Shown one piece after another: positions 23,850 through 34,030 of a stretch of DNA of 39,288 nt; position 1 is the stretch's first letter, and each line of letters opens with the position of its first letter. Source of the DNA: an uncultured bacterium (lineage in GTDB: Bacteria > Cyanobacteriota > Vampirovibrionia > Gastranaerophilales > Gastranaerophilaceae). Made by a program: the position numbers and the translations under genes. The notes below the pieces were generated by a model that made no database searches, had not been told where the DNA came from, and saw nothing but the letters and a program-made list of their open reading frames with translations. Location: positions 1-39,288 of the forward strand of contig CADBNI010000006.1 of NCBI GenBank assembly GCA_902795965.1, given 5' to 3'.

Positions 23850-25338
23850 TCCTTTTGAAATAAAAGCGGAAATTTCAAAGATTTTTCAAGAATTAAAAGG
23901 GGTAACGGATTTTGAAAATTACGAAATCCATTATCGTTTGCTGGATTCCCAAAATGATAAAGAGATATTAATCAAACTCTTGTTTAAAGAAATAAGTAAC
24001 AGAGATTCGGACAAAAATCTTGTCAAGTTTCTTATTATGAGATATTGCCCCGTTAATAAGACAGTAGAACATTTATGGAACATTATAAAAAATAATCTTT
24101 CGACAAATCAGGCAAAAATTTTTGCGCTCGATTTTTTACGTGATATTGATACAAACTGGACTTATGACGACTTTGACAAATATCTTGACAATCCTGACGA
24201 ATTTATTGACTCAGATACAAGAAAAATACTTGACAGCGCGATTGCAAATCCCGAAGTGCAGATAGATTTCATGGATTTTTTAAGCTCACTGCCCGATGAT
24301 GACAAAATTACTCTTTTAAATTCGCTCGCAAACGATTATTCCGAAGACGAACTTGCAAATATGCTCATTCCCGTATTTTTATCATCTCAAACAAGCGAAA
24401 CCGGCAAAACTGCTCTTGAAATATTGGGAAATTCAAAATCACGACTTGCATTTCATGCTCTAAATTCCGCACTTGAAAATGCTGATGAAAGCATTGTTCC
24501 GCTGATTAAGAAAAATATTTCCACGCTGAAATTAAGCGGTATCAGAGAAGACAATTCCAAAGAATTTTACAAAAATCTGTTAAAGAATTCAAAACCTTAC
24601 AAATTCTGCCTGACCTATCCCGACGGGCATGGTAATCAGGCTGTTATATTTTCAAGACTTGAACAGTCGGGCAAAGTAAGATTTGTTGCGATTGTAATTG
24701 ACGATTACAAAGGGATAAGAGATTGTTTCGGTTTTAACGAAATTTCTCAATTTGAATGTAACGCAATAATTGAGAGATTTTACAGAGGGCAAAGAGCTTT
24801 GAACGTGAAACCCGAAATCTTAAAAACTATTTTGAATAATGCGGAAAAACTTTCTTACAAACTGCCTTACGAATATGTTTGCTGGAAAAATCTTCTGTCA
24901 GACATTGAACCCGAACGGATTAAGCTAAACTACGAAATCAAAAAACTTTCGGATAATGAATTTGAAGATATTCTCAAATACGATTTTACCGATTATTGGT
25001 TTTTGAATGCTGATTACAGTGATGAATTTGAGGATTTGATAAAACTTTCCGCCCAAACGGAAACCAAAGATTTTGACAGAATTATTGACGAAAATGTCGA
25101 CAAAGTTTTTTATACGGAAGAAAAACGCGTTTGGACCGAAAGAATTTTGAACGTAGCAATACTCAAGCATCTTGCGGGAGATGAAACAGCCGCAAAAAAT
25201 CTGTATTCTCTTTATAACGACAAAGAATTAATAAGAGAATTTTTTAAAAACATTTTGCGCAAAAGCCTTTACGAATACTGGTTTGCACAAAAAGACGAAC
25301 TTCGTATAACTGAAATAGAAGAAATGTGGGTTAAATAA
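23839..25338 (+). CDS. HEAT-like alpha-solenoid protein of unknown function
   Basis: I start at the ATG at 23839, which overlaps the zinc finger gene by 11 bp. The product has 499 residues. Residues about 30-240 look like paired helices of a HEAT-type solenoid (IFALDFLRDIDTNWTYDDFDKYL; GKTALEILGNSKSRLAFHALNSALENA). The rest (about 250-499) has beta-strand character (FCLTYPDGHGNQAVIFSRLEQ, VRFVAIVIDDYKGIRDCFG) and an acidic helical end. No signal or membrane segment. Its coupling to a Clp-type domain gene suggests a protein-binding role, but I do not recognise a family. Confidence 0.75.
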   Translation: MDLNPFEIKAEISKIFQELKGVTDFENYEIHYRLLDSQNDKEILIKLLFKEISNRDSDKNLVKFLIMRYCPVNKTVEHLWNIIKNNLSTNQAKIFALDFLRDIDTNWTYDDFDKYLDNPDEFIDSDTRKILDSAIANPEVQIDFMDFLSSLPDDDKITLLNSLANDYSEDELANMLIPVFLSSQTSETGKTALEILGNSKSRLAFHALNSALENADESIVPLIKKNISTLKLSGIREDNSKEFYKNLLKNSKPYKFCLTYPDGHGNQAVIFSRLEQSGKVRFVAIVIDDYKGIRDCFGFNEISQFECNAIIERFYRGQRALNVKPEILKTILNNAEKLSYKLPYEYVCWKNLLSDIEPERIKLNYEIKKLSDNEFEDILKYDFTDYWFLNADYSDEFEDLIKLSAQTETKDFDRIIDENVDKVFYTEEKRVWTERILNVAILKHLAGDETAAKNLYSLYNDKELIREFFKNILRKSLYEYWFAQKDELRITEIEEMWVK

Positions 25339-25737
25339 ATGTATAAGGTTATGGCTCTTGATATAGGAACAAAAAGAATAGGTATAGCACTAAGCGACTA
25401 TCTTTTGATGCTTGCAAACGGTCATTCGTATATTCAAAGACAACCCGAAGATAGTGCAATCGAACAAATTGTAAAGATTGCAAAAGATAATAATGTCCAA
25501 AAAATCGTTGTGGGAGTGCCGTTTAATATGGACGGAACTCAAGGGGCGCAAGCTGAAGATTGTAAAGATTTTGCCTCAAAACTGAAAGGTTATGAGATAA
25601 TATATGAGGACGAAAGATTAACCTCCGATACTGCGGAAGAAAATCTTCGTTCACGAAAAATTGATTTCAGGAAAGATAAAGGACTTGTAGATATTGAAAG
25701 CGCAAGAATTATTCTTGAACAGTATCTCGCAAGATAA
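25339..25737 (+). CDS. ruvX: putative pre-16S rRNA nuclease / Holliday junction resolvase YqgF
   Basis: The product has 132 residues, normal for YqgF/RuvX. Motifs in order: MALDIGTKRIGIALSD with the first catalytic Asp, VVGVPFNMDGTQG, YEDERLTSDTAEENL with the second acidic site, and KDKGLVDIESARIILEQYL. The family matures the 5' end of 16S rRNA in E. coli and has an RNase H fold. It begins right after the previous stop (taaatg). Confidence 0.93.
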   Translation: MYKVMALDIGTKRIGIALSDYLLMLANGHSYIQRQPEDSAIEQIVKIAKDNNVQKIVVGVPFNMDGTQGAQAEDCKDFASKLKGYEIIYEDERLTSDTAEENLRSRKIDFRKDKGLVDIESARIILEQYLAR

Positions 25738-25756
25738 AAAGAAAGGAAAAACAAAA

Positions 25757-26014
25757 ATGGCAGAAGAAGACCAAATTATTGAAACCGTTGACGAAAACGG
25801 CAAAGTGGTAAAATTTGAACTTTTCGACATTGTAGAAGTTGACGAGCAGGAATATGCACTCCTGTTACCTGTTGAAGATGAAGAAAGTGACGAAGTTGTT
25901 TTGATGAGATTAACCAAAGACGGTGAAGAATATCTCTTTGAAACCATTGATGATGATGAAGAATTTGAAAAAGTCGCTCAGTATGTAGAAAATATGGACG
26001 AAGAAGAAGAATAA
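25757..26014 (+). CDS. DUF1292 protein
   Basis: The ATG at 25757 has GAAAGGA upstream. The product has 85 acidic residues (IETVDENGKVVKFELFDIVE, EEYLFETIDDDEEFEKV), the usual pattern of the small DUF1292 family (B. subtilis YrzB-like), often near ruvX in Firmicutes. Function is unknown. It overlaps the next gene's ATG by one base. Confidence 0.85.
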   Translation: MAEEDQIIETVDENGKVVKFELFDIVEVDEQEYALLLPVEDEESDEVVLMRLTKDGEEYLFETIDDDEEFEKVAQYVENMDEEEE

Positions 26015-27378
26015 TGTTTGAAAAATTTACGGAAAAAGCAATAAATGTAGTCAGTACATCTCAAAATATCGCCAAAGAAATAGGTGCGCAAAAAGTTACG
26101 GCAGAACATTTTCTTTTGGCTCTGTTTGATGAAGCAAAAGGTATTTCGCTGAAAATTTTTAAATCTTATGACATCACAAGAGAAAAACTTGTTGAAGAAA
26201 TTGAAAAATATCAGCATTACACATCAATTCAACAAAACGACAACCTGCCGTTTGATGATGAATATAAAGAAATCCTTAAACGTGCGCTCGATCTTGCCAA
26301 CAAATCGGGTAAACCGACAATTCTTTACGAACATTTATTTCTTTCCGTACTTTCGGATAAAAAGTCAAGAAATGTCCAAATTTTGGAAGAATTAGGGTTT
26401 GATATATACAAATCCAAAACTCTTCTTGAAAAACTCGTTCAGAAAAAAGTGAAAATTTACAATCATCCCGAAGCTGATGACCATAAAGAAAAAGCACCGA
26501 ATCAAGCAAAGGCTACCGATAACATTTTTGACAGTGAAGAAGCTGCAAAAGTCTTTGAACGTGCGGTTTCAAAATTATCCGCTTCAAATTACGAAATTTT
26601 GGGAACGGAACAAATTTTATCATCAATCCTTGAAGATAAAAATTCCGAATTAACCAAAATTTTGGGAGAATTCGGAGTTACAAGCGAAAACTTTGATGAA
26701 AAACTATCAAATATCCAATCTCGTCAGGCAGAATACGAAGGCAGGCAGATAATATTTACACCAAATGCTTTCACAACCATGAATATGGCTTTGCAAACCG
26801 CAAAAGAATTGGGTTCATCGGTCGTTTTGCCGGAACATATTGTTCTCGGACTCTTAAAAACAAAACGAGGAATTGCCTACGAAATTTTGAAAGAATTTAA
26901 AATTTCGGACGATGATTTGGCACACAGTATTATTAAACCTATCGAAAAACAAATGCCCGAAACTCTGACAATTCTTCGTCTTGCCAAAGAAGAAGCAAGA
27001 CGTTTGGGAAGAAACATTGTAGGTACGGAAATGTTTCTTTTGGGGATTATCGGGGAAGGTACTGGAATTGGCGGTCAGGTACTCGCAGAGCTTGAAATCA
27101 ACATTAAAGATGCAAGAAACACAGTAGAAAATCTTATTGGTTTCGGAAACGAATACTACGATAAGGAAATTGTTTTCACCGAACGCGCAAAAAGAGTCTT
27201 GGAAACTGCATGGGAACTTGCAAAACATGATAACAAAACAAAAATCGAATCGGCTCACATGCTTGTTGCACTGACGACAGAACCAGATTCTCTTGCAATG
27301 CGCACTCTTGAACAGTTGGGGGTTGATGCCGTTGAAATCCGAGAAGGAGTTAAAAAATTTCAAGAGGCTAAATTTTGA
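26014..27378 (+). CDS. Clp N-domain repeat protein without an ATPase domain
   Basis: The product has 454 residues. Six Clp-N half-repeats can be picked out, starting near residues 1, 77, 170, 245, 312 and 386: for example FTEKAINVVSTSQNIAKEIG..VTAEHFLLALF, FDDEYKEILKRALDLANKSG..ILYEHLFLSVL, FTPNAFTTMNMALQTAKELG..VLPEHIVLGLL, and FTERAKRVLETAWELAKHD. These equal three double domains of the kind at the start of ClpA/ClpC, where they bind adaptors and substrates. No Walker A or B motif is present. It could act as an adaptor, decoy or holding protein. The ATG overlaps the preceding stop. Confidence 0.85.
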   Translation: MFEKFTEKAINVVSTSQNIAKEIGAQKVTAEHFLLALFDEAKGISLKIFKSYDITREKLVEEIEKYQHYTSIQQNDNLPFDDEYKEILKRALDLANKSGKPTILYEHLFLSVLSDKKSRNVQILEELGFDIYKSKTLLEKLVQKKVKIYNHPEADDHKEKAPNQAKATDNIFDSEEAAKVFERAVSKLSASNYEILGTEQILSSILEDKNSELTKILGEFGVTSENFDEKLSNIQSRQAEYEGRQIIFTPNAFTTMNMALQTAKELGSSVVLPEHIVLGLLKTKRGIAYEILKEFKISDDDLAHSIIKPIEKQMPETLTILRLAKEEARRLGRNIVGTEMFLLGIIGEGTGIGGQVLAELEINIKDARNTVENLIGFGNEYYDKEIVFTERAKRVLETAWELAKHDNKTKIESAHMLVALTTEPDSLAMRTLEQLGVDAVEIREGVKKFQEAKF

Positions 27379-28622
27379 TTTGCGATACAGTAAATAGTTT
27401 TATAAAAAAATATAAATTATCAGGCACATTTATCGTTGCATTTTCGGGCGGATACGATTCTATGTGCCTTTTAAACGTACTGTGCGATTTAGGATATAAA
27501 CCCGTTGCAATTCACCTTAACCACAACTGGCGCGGGGAAGAAAGCCGAAAAGAAGAAGAAAATTGCAAAAATTTTGCAGAATTAAAAGGTATTGAGTTTT
27601 ATTCGGAAATCCTATCGGATAAAGTCGCTAAAAATGAGACATCCGCGCGTGAAGCAAGATACAAGTTTTTTGAAAAATGCGCAAAAAAATTTAGTTCAAA
27701 TGTAATCTTTACGGCGCACAATTTTGACGATAATGCGGAAACAGTAATTTACAGAATTATAAAAGGTACGGGAACAGTAGGATTGCAGGGTATTGCAGAA
27801 CACAGAGATATTTTTTACCGACCTCTGTTGAGCGTTTCAAGAGCTGAAATCGAAAATTATTGCAGTGAAAATAATTTAAATCCGAACAAAGACAGCTCAA
27901 ACGAAAATATAAAATACAAAAGAAATTTAATCAGAAAAAAAATAATTCCGCTTATGAAAGAAATTAACCCGAATGTTATAAATGCGGTAAATTCGCTATC
28001 CGAAATTGCGAAAGAAGAATTTGACAATCAAAAGTTTAAAATTCGCCAACTTTTAATTGATAACAAAATTGATTACGACAGAAAAAAAATTGAAGAAATA
28101 AATGATTTTTTGAATGAAAATAAAACTTCAAAATCAGGCAAAAAAATGTCTTTGGGAGAAAATCTCTGGCTTTTTGCAAATACAAAAGGGTTTGAAATAG
28201 TTACAAAACAAAAAAAATCCGATAATAAAACAAAAATAGGAAAAGAAGGGGAATACAAATTTGAAAATTTTATTTTTTCAATAAAATCCTTTAACGGAGA
28301 TATAAAAAATTTTCCTAAAGACAACGAATACAAGGCATATATAAATACGGACAAAATTGATTTTACATTAAGGCACAGGCTTGACGGAGATTTTATCAAA
28401 CCGTTGGGCTTAAAGGGTTCTCAAAAACTAAAAAAATATCTTAACGAAAAAAAAATTCCGCAACACAAAAAAGACGAACTTGTGTTTTTGTGCAAAGATA
28501 GTGAAGTAATTTGGGCGGCAGGATTAGGCTTGAGCGAAACCGCAAAAGTAACGACCAATCCGACACATATTTTAGAATTAAGAGAGGTAAAAAATGGAAA
28601 ATCTGAAAGTTTTATTTACTGA
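27375..28622 (+). CDS. tilS: tRNA(Ile)-lysidine synthetase
   Basis: The TTG start at 27375 overlaps the previous TGA, with AGAGG seven bases upstream. The product has 415 residues. The PP-loop is FSGGYDSM near residues 24-31, then HLNHNWRGEES and FTAHNFDDNAETVIYRIIKGTG; the C-terminal TilS domain has FTLRHRLDGDFIKPLG and KKYLNEKKIPQHKKDELV. TilS modifies cytidine 34 of tRNA-Ile(CAU) to lysidine, essential for AUA decoding. The tilS-hpt order is common in bacteria. Confidence 0.94.
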   Translation: MICDTVNSFIKKYKLSGTFIVAFSGGYDSMCLLNVLCDLGYKPVAIHLNHNWRGEESRKEEENCKNFAELKGIEFYSEILSDKVAKNETSAREARYKFFEKCAKKFSSNVIFTAHNFDDNAETVIYRIIKGTGTVGLQGIAEHRDIFYRPLLSVSRAEIENYCSENNLNPNKDSSNENIKYKRNLIRKKIIPLMKEINPNVINAVNSLSEIAKEEFDNQKFKIRQLLIDNKIDYDRKKIEEINDFLNENKTSKSGKKMSLGENLWLFANTKGFEIVTKQKKSDNKTKIGKEGEYKFENFIFSIKSFNGDIKNFPKDNEYKAYINTDKIDFTLRHRLDGDFIKPLGLKGSQKLKKYLNEKKIPQHKKDELVFLCKDSEVIWAAGLGLSETAKVTTNPTHILELREVKNGKSESFIY

Positions 28623-29112
28623 AGAACAAATACAAAACAGAATACGTGAAGTTGCAAATGAAATGAACGATTTTTACAAAGGTGAAGAAATTTGTGCTAT
28701 TTGCGTACTAAAAGGCGCGGTTATGTTTGCGACGGATTTGATAAGATGTTTGAACATGCCCATGCAGTTGGAGTTTATAAGACTTTCGAGTTACAATAAC
28801 AGTCATAAATCGTCGGGAAAAGTACATGCGGTTGATATATCGCTTCCCGATTTAAATGACAAAAATGTTTTGATTATCGAAGATATTGTAGATACAGGTT
28901 TGACCGCACAATTTTTACTGGATTTTATAAAAGCAAATTTCCACACAAAATCAACAAAATTCTGTTCGCTTTTGGATAAAAAAATTGCGAGAGTAAATGA
29001 TGTTGAACCTGATTATTATTGTTTTGAAGTTGGGGATAAATTTTTAGTCGGATACGGATTGGACGAGAGCGGTTATAGCAGAAACCTTCCGTACATAGGC
29101 TATAAGGAGTGA
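28594..29112 (+). CDS. hpt: hypoxanthine phosphoribosyltransferase
   Basis: The product has 172 residues. The PRPP-binding loop is VLIIEDIVDTGLTAQ near residues 91-105, and the end carries PDYYCFEVGDKFLVGYGLDE, both typical of Hpt. It converts hypoxanthine or guanine plus PRPP to IMP or GMP in purine salvage. It overlaps the end of tilS by 29 bp, with AGAGAGG upstream of the ATG. Confidence 0.94.
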   Translation: MENLKVLFTEEQIQNRIREVANEMNDFYKGEEICAICVLKGAVMFATDLIRCLNMPMQLEFIRLSSYNNSHKSSGKVHAVDISLPDLNDKNVLIIEDIVDTGLTAQFLLDFIKANFHTKSTKFCSLLDKKIARVNDVEPDYYCFEVGDKFLVGYGLDESGYSRNLPYIGYKE

Positions 29113-29117
29113 TAAGT

Positions 29118-30176
29118 TTGAAAAATTTGGATTTCATAAACGAATTTTTCAACATTCAATCAGGCAAAAACTTTGGCAGTAACATTTTTAAAACATTGAA
29201 AAAAGCTGTAAATTTTGACTATGCCTGCATTTATTATATTAATCCAAAGCGCATTGAATACTCTTTCGGCAAAGATTTTGACGGAAAAATTTTGAGTGAG
29301 GATTTAAAAATAAAAAATACAAAATTCGGAGAAATTATAATTAAAGGAAAAAGTTTTACTCAAGACGACAAAAAACTTTTTAAAACCTGCGCTTGCATAA
29401 TTTCAAACATTATAAAAGATGATGAAATTTCAAAGATTATAAAAATGCAGGTAAAGGCATTGCAGGAAGGTTATGAGCAGATAAAAAAAGCTGATGAAGT
29501 CAAAACGAAATTTATCTCTCACGTATCACACGAACTTAGAACTCCGTTAAATTCCATTTTGGGATTTTCAGATATTTTGGAAAACGAATTTATCGGTAAG
29601 TTAAACGAAAAACAAAAAGAATATGTTAATGACATAAAAATTTCGGGGTTAAATCTTCTTGAAATGATTAACGAAATTCTTGACATGTCTAAAATTGAAA
29701 GCAATTCTGTTACGGTAAACAAAAGCATCTTTGACACAAAAACTCTTGTTGGTGAAATTGAAAATATAATCAAACCGCTTATTCTGAAAAAAAATATAGA
29801 ATTTGTAAAATCGGTTAAAAATCTTGAAATAAACACTGACAGACAAAAAGTTATGCAAATTTTACTCAATTTGTTGAGTAATGCGATAAAATTTACTCCC
29901 AAAAATGGTAAAATTGAACTCCGCGTGAAAAATAAAGATAAAAATCTTGTTTTTTCGGTAAAAGACAACGGTATTGGGATTGCGGAGGAGAATCAATCCC
30001 GAATTTTTGAAAAATTTGAACAGGTTGATGCCGACATTCCAAATTCAACGGGACTTGGGCTTGCAATTACAAAAGAATTAGTCAAAATACTCGGCGGAGA
30101 AATTTCATTGAAAAGCGAAAAAGGCAAAGGCAGTGAATTTACGGTTACAATGAATAATGTATTGCACGCTCCGTAA
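29118..30176 (+). CDS. soluble sensor histidine kinase
   Basis: I prefer the TTG at 29118, eight bases after AAGGAG; a GTG nine bases earlier overlaps that site. The product has 352 residues. An N-terminal part of about 110 residues resembles a GAF-like sensor, then a helical linker (KMQVKALQEGYEQIKKADEVK), the HisKA H-box FISHVSHELRTPLNSILGFSD, and HATPase N, G1 and G2 boxes (QILLNLLSNAIKFTP, DNGIGI, GLGLAI). No membrane segment is seen, so the signal is probably cytoplasmic. No response regulator is in the window. Confidence 0.88.
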   Translation: MKNLDFINEFFNIQSGKNFGSNIFKTLKKAVNFDYACIYYINPKRIEYSFGKDFDGKILSEDLKIKNTKFGEIIIKGKSFTQDDKKLFKTCACIISNIIKDDEISKIIKMQVKALQEGYEQIKKADEVKTKFISHVSHELRTPLNSILGFSDILENEFIGKLNEKQKEYVNDIKISGLNLLEMINEILDMSKIESNSVTVNKSIFDTKTLVGEIENIIKPLILKKNIEFVKSVKNLEINTDRQKVMQILLNLLSNAIKFTPKNGKIELRVKNKDKNLVFSVKDNGIGIAEENQSRIFEKFEQVDADIPNSTGLGLAITKELVKILGGEISLKSEKGKGSEFTVTMNNVLHAP

Positions 30177-30181
30177 AAATA

Positions 30182-30190
30182 TGTTATATT
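30182..30190 (+). promoter_or_regulatory. extended -10 promoter for the membrane protein at 30212
   Basis: TGTTATATT has the TGn motif directly before TATATT. Transcription would start near 30197, giving a short leader with AGAGGAG. The gene may thus be expressed apart from the upstream run. Confidence 0.5.
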
Positions 30191-30211
30191 GAGAAAAAAG
30201 AGGAGTTTATT

Positions 30212-30931
30212 ATGGCATCTGTTAAAGACGCGGTTGAAGAATCATTACAGGATAACAACGCAATTATAAAATATATAGTTTTTACAATACCGTTATTTTA
30301 CACCGTAACATTGATGTTGCAGGGAAATAATTCGGGATTGTTTTTCACCGTTTTGGTACTGACGTTTCTTTTACTGTTTGGTTTTATGCTTAAATGCACA
30401 TATAACGTAAGAAACGGAAACATTTGCGTATTGCCGTCATTTAACATATTTTCGATATTTTGGGACGGAATTAAAGGTTCAATAGCACTTGCTCCTCTGA
30501 GTATCGTAAGTTTCATTATTTATGGGGCGGTTACAAAATTCATATCGCCATATATGCCTGACGGTAATTTTTCAAACATATTTAACGGAATAATTGCAGC
30601 ATTATGTGTTTCGTTTGCATTTACGGGCTACTTACTTTACACAAAGAAATTTTCAATTTTTGATGCTTACAACATAAAAGCCATAACAAAATATTGTGCT
30701 GATGTTATGATAGCAATGTTTTTCATGGCAATACAGATCGTTATCGTAAATGCAATAATTCTTATCCCGGTGACATACATCATCTGGTTGTTCTTTGGAA
30801 TTCCAAACCCTGTTGCAATTTATTTTTGGAGTATGGTCGGAATCTTGAATCTTGCAATAATGGGGCATTATTTGGCTCAAATCCACTATGAAATAATAGA
30901 AACCGATGAGAAAGCCGATAAAATTATTTAG
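30212..30931 (+). CDS. multi-pass membrane protein of unknown function
   Basis: The product has 239 residues with an AGAGGAG site upstream. About five or six membrane segments are visible ([105 protein letters not shown]). No catalytic motif. Its plan is like the membrane protein at 8649-9497. The last 8 bp overlap the end of uvrB on the other strand. Confidence 0.72.
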   Translation: MASVKDAVEESLQDNNAIIKYIVFTIPLFYTVTLMLQGNNSGLFFTVLVLTFLLLFGFMLKCTYNVRNGNICVLPSFNIFSIFWDGIKGSIALAPLSIVSFIIYGAVTKFISPYMPDGNFSNIFNGIIAALCVSFAFTGYLLYTKKFSIFDAYNIKAITKYCADVMIAMFFMAIQIVIVNAIILIPVTYIIWLFFGIPNPVAIYFWSMVGILNLAIMGHYLAQIHYEIIETDEKADKII

Positions 30932-32915
30932 AAACCATTTCTCTTAATTTTTTCAGCTTATCACGAATTTCTGCGGCACGTTCAAAATCAAGAATTTTGG
31001 CAGCTTTGTGCATATCTTTTTCAAGCTGGTCGATAAGTTTTGGTAAATCTTTTTTGCTTATACCCATATCAACCATTTCTTCCGCAACAATATCTTCCAA
31101 ATCCCTATAACTTGCAACAAGAGAAAGGAGATTGTTTTCAATCGGTTTTTTAATTGTTTGCGGGATAATTCCGTATTTTTGGTTATATTCGGTTTGAATT
31201 TTCCTTCTGCGTTCGGTTTCGCTGATTGCTTTTTCCATGGATTCGGTCATTCTGTCCGCATACATAATAACCTCACCGCAAGCATTACGAGCCGCACGAC
31301 CTATTGTCTGAATCAAACTTGTTTCCGAACGCAAAAAACCCTCCTTATCCGCGTCCATAATCGCAACAAGTGAAACTTCGGGAATATCAAGCCCTTCTCT
31401 CAAAAGGTTAACACCAATAAGCACATCAAATTCACCAAGCCTTAAATCTCTCAAGATTTCGACACGCTCAAGCGACTGAATTTCACTGTGTAAATATCTG
31501 ACTTTTATCCCCGCCTGAACAAAGAAATCGGTCAAATCTTCCGCCATACGTTTTGTCAGCGTTGTAATCAAAACTCGTTCATTCTTTTCCGTACGTTTTT
31601 GAATTTCTTTTTTCAAATCTTCTATTTGGGATTCAATCGGGCGAACGGAAATCTTCGGATCAACGAGTCCTGTCGGTCTGATAATCTGTTCGACAATCTG
31701 CGAAGAGTGATTCCGTTCAAAATCCGCAGGTGTAGCGGAAATATAAATTTTTTGATGTACTCTGTCAAAAAATTCATCAAACTTTAGCGGTCGGTTATCT
31801 TTTGCGCAAGGTAATCTGAAACCGTAATCGACAAGAGTTTCTTTCCTTGAAGCATCACCGTGATACATTCCTTTTAACTGCGGAAGCGTAACGTGAGATT
31901 CATCAATAACCGTCAAAAAATCACCCTGAAAATAATCCAGTAAAGTAGCCGGAGGCGACCCGGGCGGTCTGCGTTCAATTATTCTGGAATAATTTTCTAT
32001 TCCCGAACAATAACCCATCTCTTTTATCATTTCCAAATCGTATTTTACGCGTTGTTCAAGCCTTTGCGCCTCAACAAGTTTGTTTTCGTTATTAAGTTCG
32101 ACAAGCCTTTGCTGTAATTCCGCACGAATTAAAGAAATAGTTTCGTCAACATTTTCATCATAAGAAATATAGTGAACCGCGGGATAAATGACCACACTGT
32201 TCGGGGTTTCAAGAATTTCACCCGTCACGTTGTCAATTCTGACTATTTTTTCAACTTCATCACCAAAGAAATATATTCTTGTAACAGTTTTTTCATAAGC
32301 GGGCATTATTTCAACAATATCACCGCGCGCCCTAAATGTAGAACGTTCCAAAACCAAATCGTTTCGGGTATACTGCACGCTTACCAAATGTCTCAAAAGG
32401 TCATCACGTTCAATTTCATCACCGACTTTGATTTCAACGGAACCCTTAAAATAATTTTCGGGCAATCCCAAACCATATATACAACTGACCGAAGAAACAA
32501 TTATGACATCATTCCTTTCATAAAGGCAACGTGTGGCATTATGGCGCAATCTGTCAATTTCATCATTAATTGATGCTGACTTTTCAATAAACGTATCGGT
32601 TCGCGGAATATAAGCCTCAGGCTGGTAATAGTCGTAATAACTGATAAAATATTCAACCGCATTATCGGGAAAAAGTTCCTTAAACTCGTTGTACAACTGT
32701 GCCGCAAGCGTTTTGTTATGCGCAATAATCAATGTCGGCTTTTGAACCTTTTCGATAACGTTTGCAATAGTAAAAGTTTTACCGGAACCAGTTATACCCA
32801 AAAGCGTCTGCGTATCATCACCGCGTTCAAGCCCGTCAACCAACTCTTTAATAGCTTTTGGCTGATCTCCCGCAGGTTTGTATTTTGATGAAATTTTAAA
32901 TTTTTTATATTCCAT
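30924..32915 (-). CDS. uvrB: excinuclease ABC subunit B
   Basis: I start at the ATG at 32915, which lies inside the end of the preceding gene, since the family sequence begins [19 protein letters not shown]. The product has 663 residues. Visible are Walker A GITGSGKT, the beta-hairpin segment [34 protein letters not shown], helicase motifs DREGL-like [10 protein letters not shown] and QTIGRAARN, and a C-terminal UvrC-binding motif ([19 protein letters not shown]). UvrB loads on damaged DNA with UvrA in nucleotide excision repair. No clear ribosome binding site, so translation is probably coupled. Confidence 0.96.
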   Translation of the reverse strand: MEYKKFKISSKYKPAGDQPKAIKELVDGLERGDDTQTLLGITGSGKTFTIANVIEKVQKPTLIIAHNKTLAAQLYNEFKELFPDNAVEYFISYYDYYQPEAYIPRTDTFIEKSASINDEIDRLRHNATRCLYERNDVIIVSSVSCIYGLGLPENYFKGSVEIKVGDEIERDDLLRHLVSVQYTRNDLVLERSTFRARGDIVEIMPAYEKTVTRIYFFGDEVEKIVRIDNVTGEILETPNSVVIYPAVHYISYDENVDETISLIRAELQQRLVELNNENKLVEAQRLEQRVKYDLEMIKEMGYCSGIENYSRIIERRPPGSPPATLLDYFQGDFLTVIDESHVTLPQLKGMYHGDASRKETLVDYGFRLPCAKDNRPLKFDEFFDRVHQKIYISATPADFERNHSSQIVEQIIRPTGLVDPKISVRPIESQIEDLKKEIQKRTEKNERVLITTLTKRMAEDLTDFFVQAGIKVRYLHSEIQSLERVEILRDLRLGEFDVLIGVNLLREGLDIPEVSLVAIMDADKEGFLRSETSLIQTIGRAARNACGEVIMYADRMTESMEKAISETERRRKIQTEYNQKYGIIPQTIKKPIENNLLSLVASYRDLEDIVAEEMVDMGISKKDLPKLIDQLEKDMHKAAKILDFERAAEIRDKLKKLREMVSK

Positions 32916-34029
32916 AATTTTTGAATTTTGCAATGCTTTTTACGGAATCCGCAGAAGTTCTTGCATGAGAAATCTCAAATACTTCCGCACCATCATTCAA
33001 AAGCACAATGTTATCAATATTTTCAAGTGTTTTTATCTTTGCAAATTTTTCGGGTAAACCCGATTTTATATAATAACCGATAACTGTCTGCAAAACATCA
33101 TTAACCGAATTTGCACGCATTGTACAAATTCCGCCCTTTATGCGCAGAATTTCCGTATCGGGAGTATTCAAATCCGAAATAACATACTCGGGCAAAGATT
33201 TCAATATAAACTCGATTAATTGTGAATAGTTATCCGAATTTGCGCAAAATTTCACAAGCCCGTCAAACTCCGAACTTATAACCGAATTATTTTCAAGAAG
33301 AAAACATCTTTTACCGTTCAAAACAAACTTTAACAAAACATCAAGTAAAACCGTTTTGCCCGAATTTATTCCGCCTGCAATAACAATATTTTTTCGTTTT
33401 TCAATCAATGAACACAAAAGTTTGAAAAGTGTATTAGGAATTTTTTCTTTTACAATATCCAAATTCGGAGTTTTTCTGATAGAAAGATTATAATTGCCCG
33501 CACGAGTAATAATAAATTTCCCCTTCTTAATAGTATTTACAAAATCAGTCGACTTTTGCGTAAAAATTGAACTAACAATAAATTTAAGCTGACTTTCAGA
33601 CAATTTTATTTCCGTATTCAAAATTTTATTTTTAATTTCGATATAAACATTGTCTGTTCCGTTTATAAAAACCGCATTAACTTCATTATTATCCAAAAGC
33701 GGCTGCAAAACTCCAAAGTCCGAAACCGAATTACACAATTCATCAAGCAAAATATCTTTATCAATATCCGATATTTCCAAATTATCTTCAAGAATCTTTG
33801 CATCAACAAAATTTCTTATTAATTCTTTTTGTCTGTCTTTTGTGTATTCAAACCAAACAGGAATTTTTTCAATTTTTTCAAACAAAATATTTTTAAAAAC
33901 TTCTTTCAAATCAACTGCGGATGCGTTTTCATCTATTTGAAAATCGTCTTCTTTCGTTTCTATTTGTTTAATATTGCTTTGCGGAGTAAATTTTTTAAAT
34001 CTGCTGCTTAATTTATTTTTATCAATCAT
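32905..34029 (-). CDS. divergent CpaF/VirB11-like ATPase
   Basis: The product has 374 residues with AAGGAA before the ATG. An N-terminal domain of about 200 residues is followed by a P-loop, AGGINSGKT, at about 212-220. Usual CpaF landmarks are degraded: the acidic Walker B-like motif (VGEVRG in family members) appears as [11 protein letters not shown], and the HAN of the His box is MRAN in [13 protein letters not shown]. CpaF proteins power Tad-type pilus assembly or DNA transfer. Here hydrolysis may be reduced or lost, which is inference from these residues. It follows a CpaE-like gene by one base, but no other Tad gene is near. Confidence 0.72.
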   Translation of the reverse strand: MIDKNKLSSRFKKFTPQSNIKQIETKEDDFQIDENASAVDLKEVFKNILFEKIEKIPVWFEYTKDRQKELIRNFVDAKILEDNLEISDIDKDILLDELCNSVSDFGVLQPLLDNNEVNAVFINGTDNVYIEIKNKILNTEIKLSESQLKFIVSSIFTQKSTDFVNTIKKGKFIITRAGNYNLSIRKTPNLDIVKEKIPNTLFKLLCSLIEKRKNIVIAGGINSGKTVLLDVLLKFVLNGKRCFLLENNSVISSEFDGLVKFCANSDNYSQLIEFILKSLPEYVISDLNTPDTEILRIKGGICTMRANSVNDVLQTVIGYYIKSGLPEKFAKIKTLENIDNIVLLNDGAEVFEISHARTSADSVKSIAKFKNYGI

Positions 34030-34030
34030 A

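Noticed and set aside
26854-27363. 169-residue minus-strand ORF opposite the Clp-N repeat gene
   Set aside because: Phe/Cys-rich mirror of Glu/Lys-rich helices, with no start signal.
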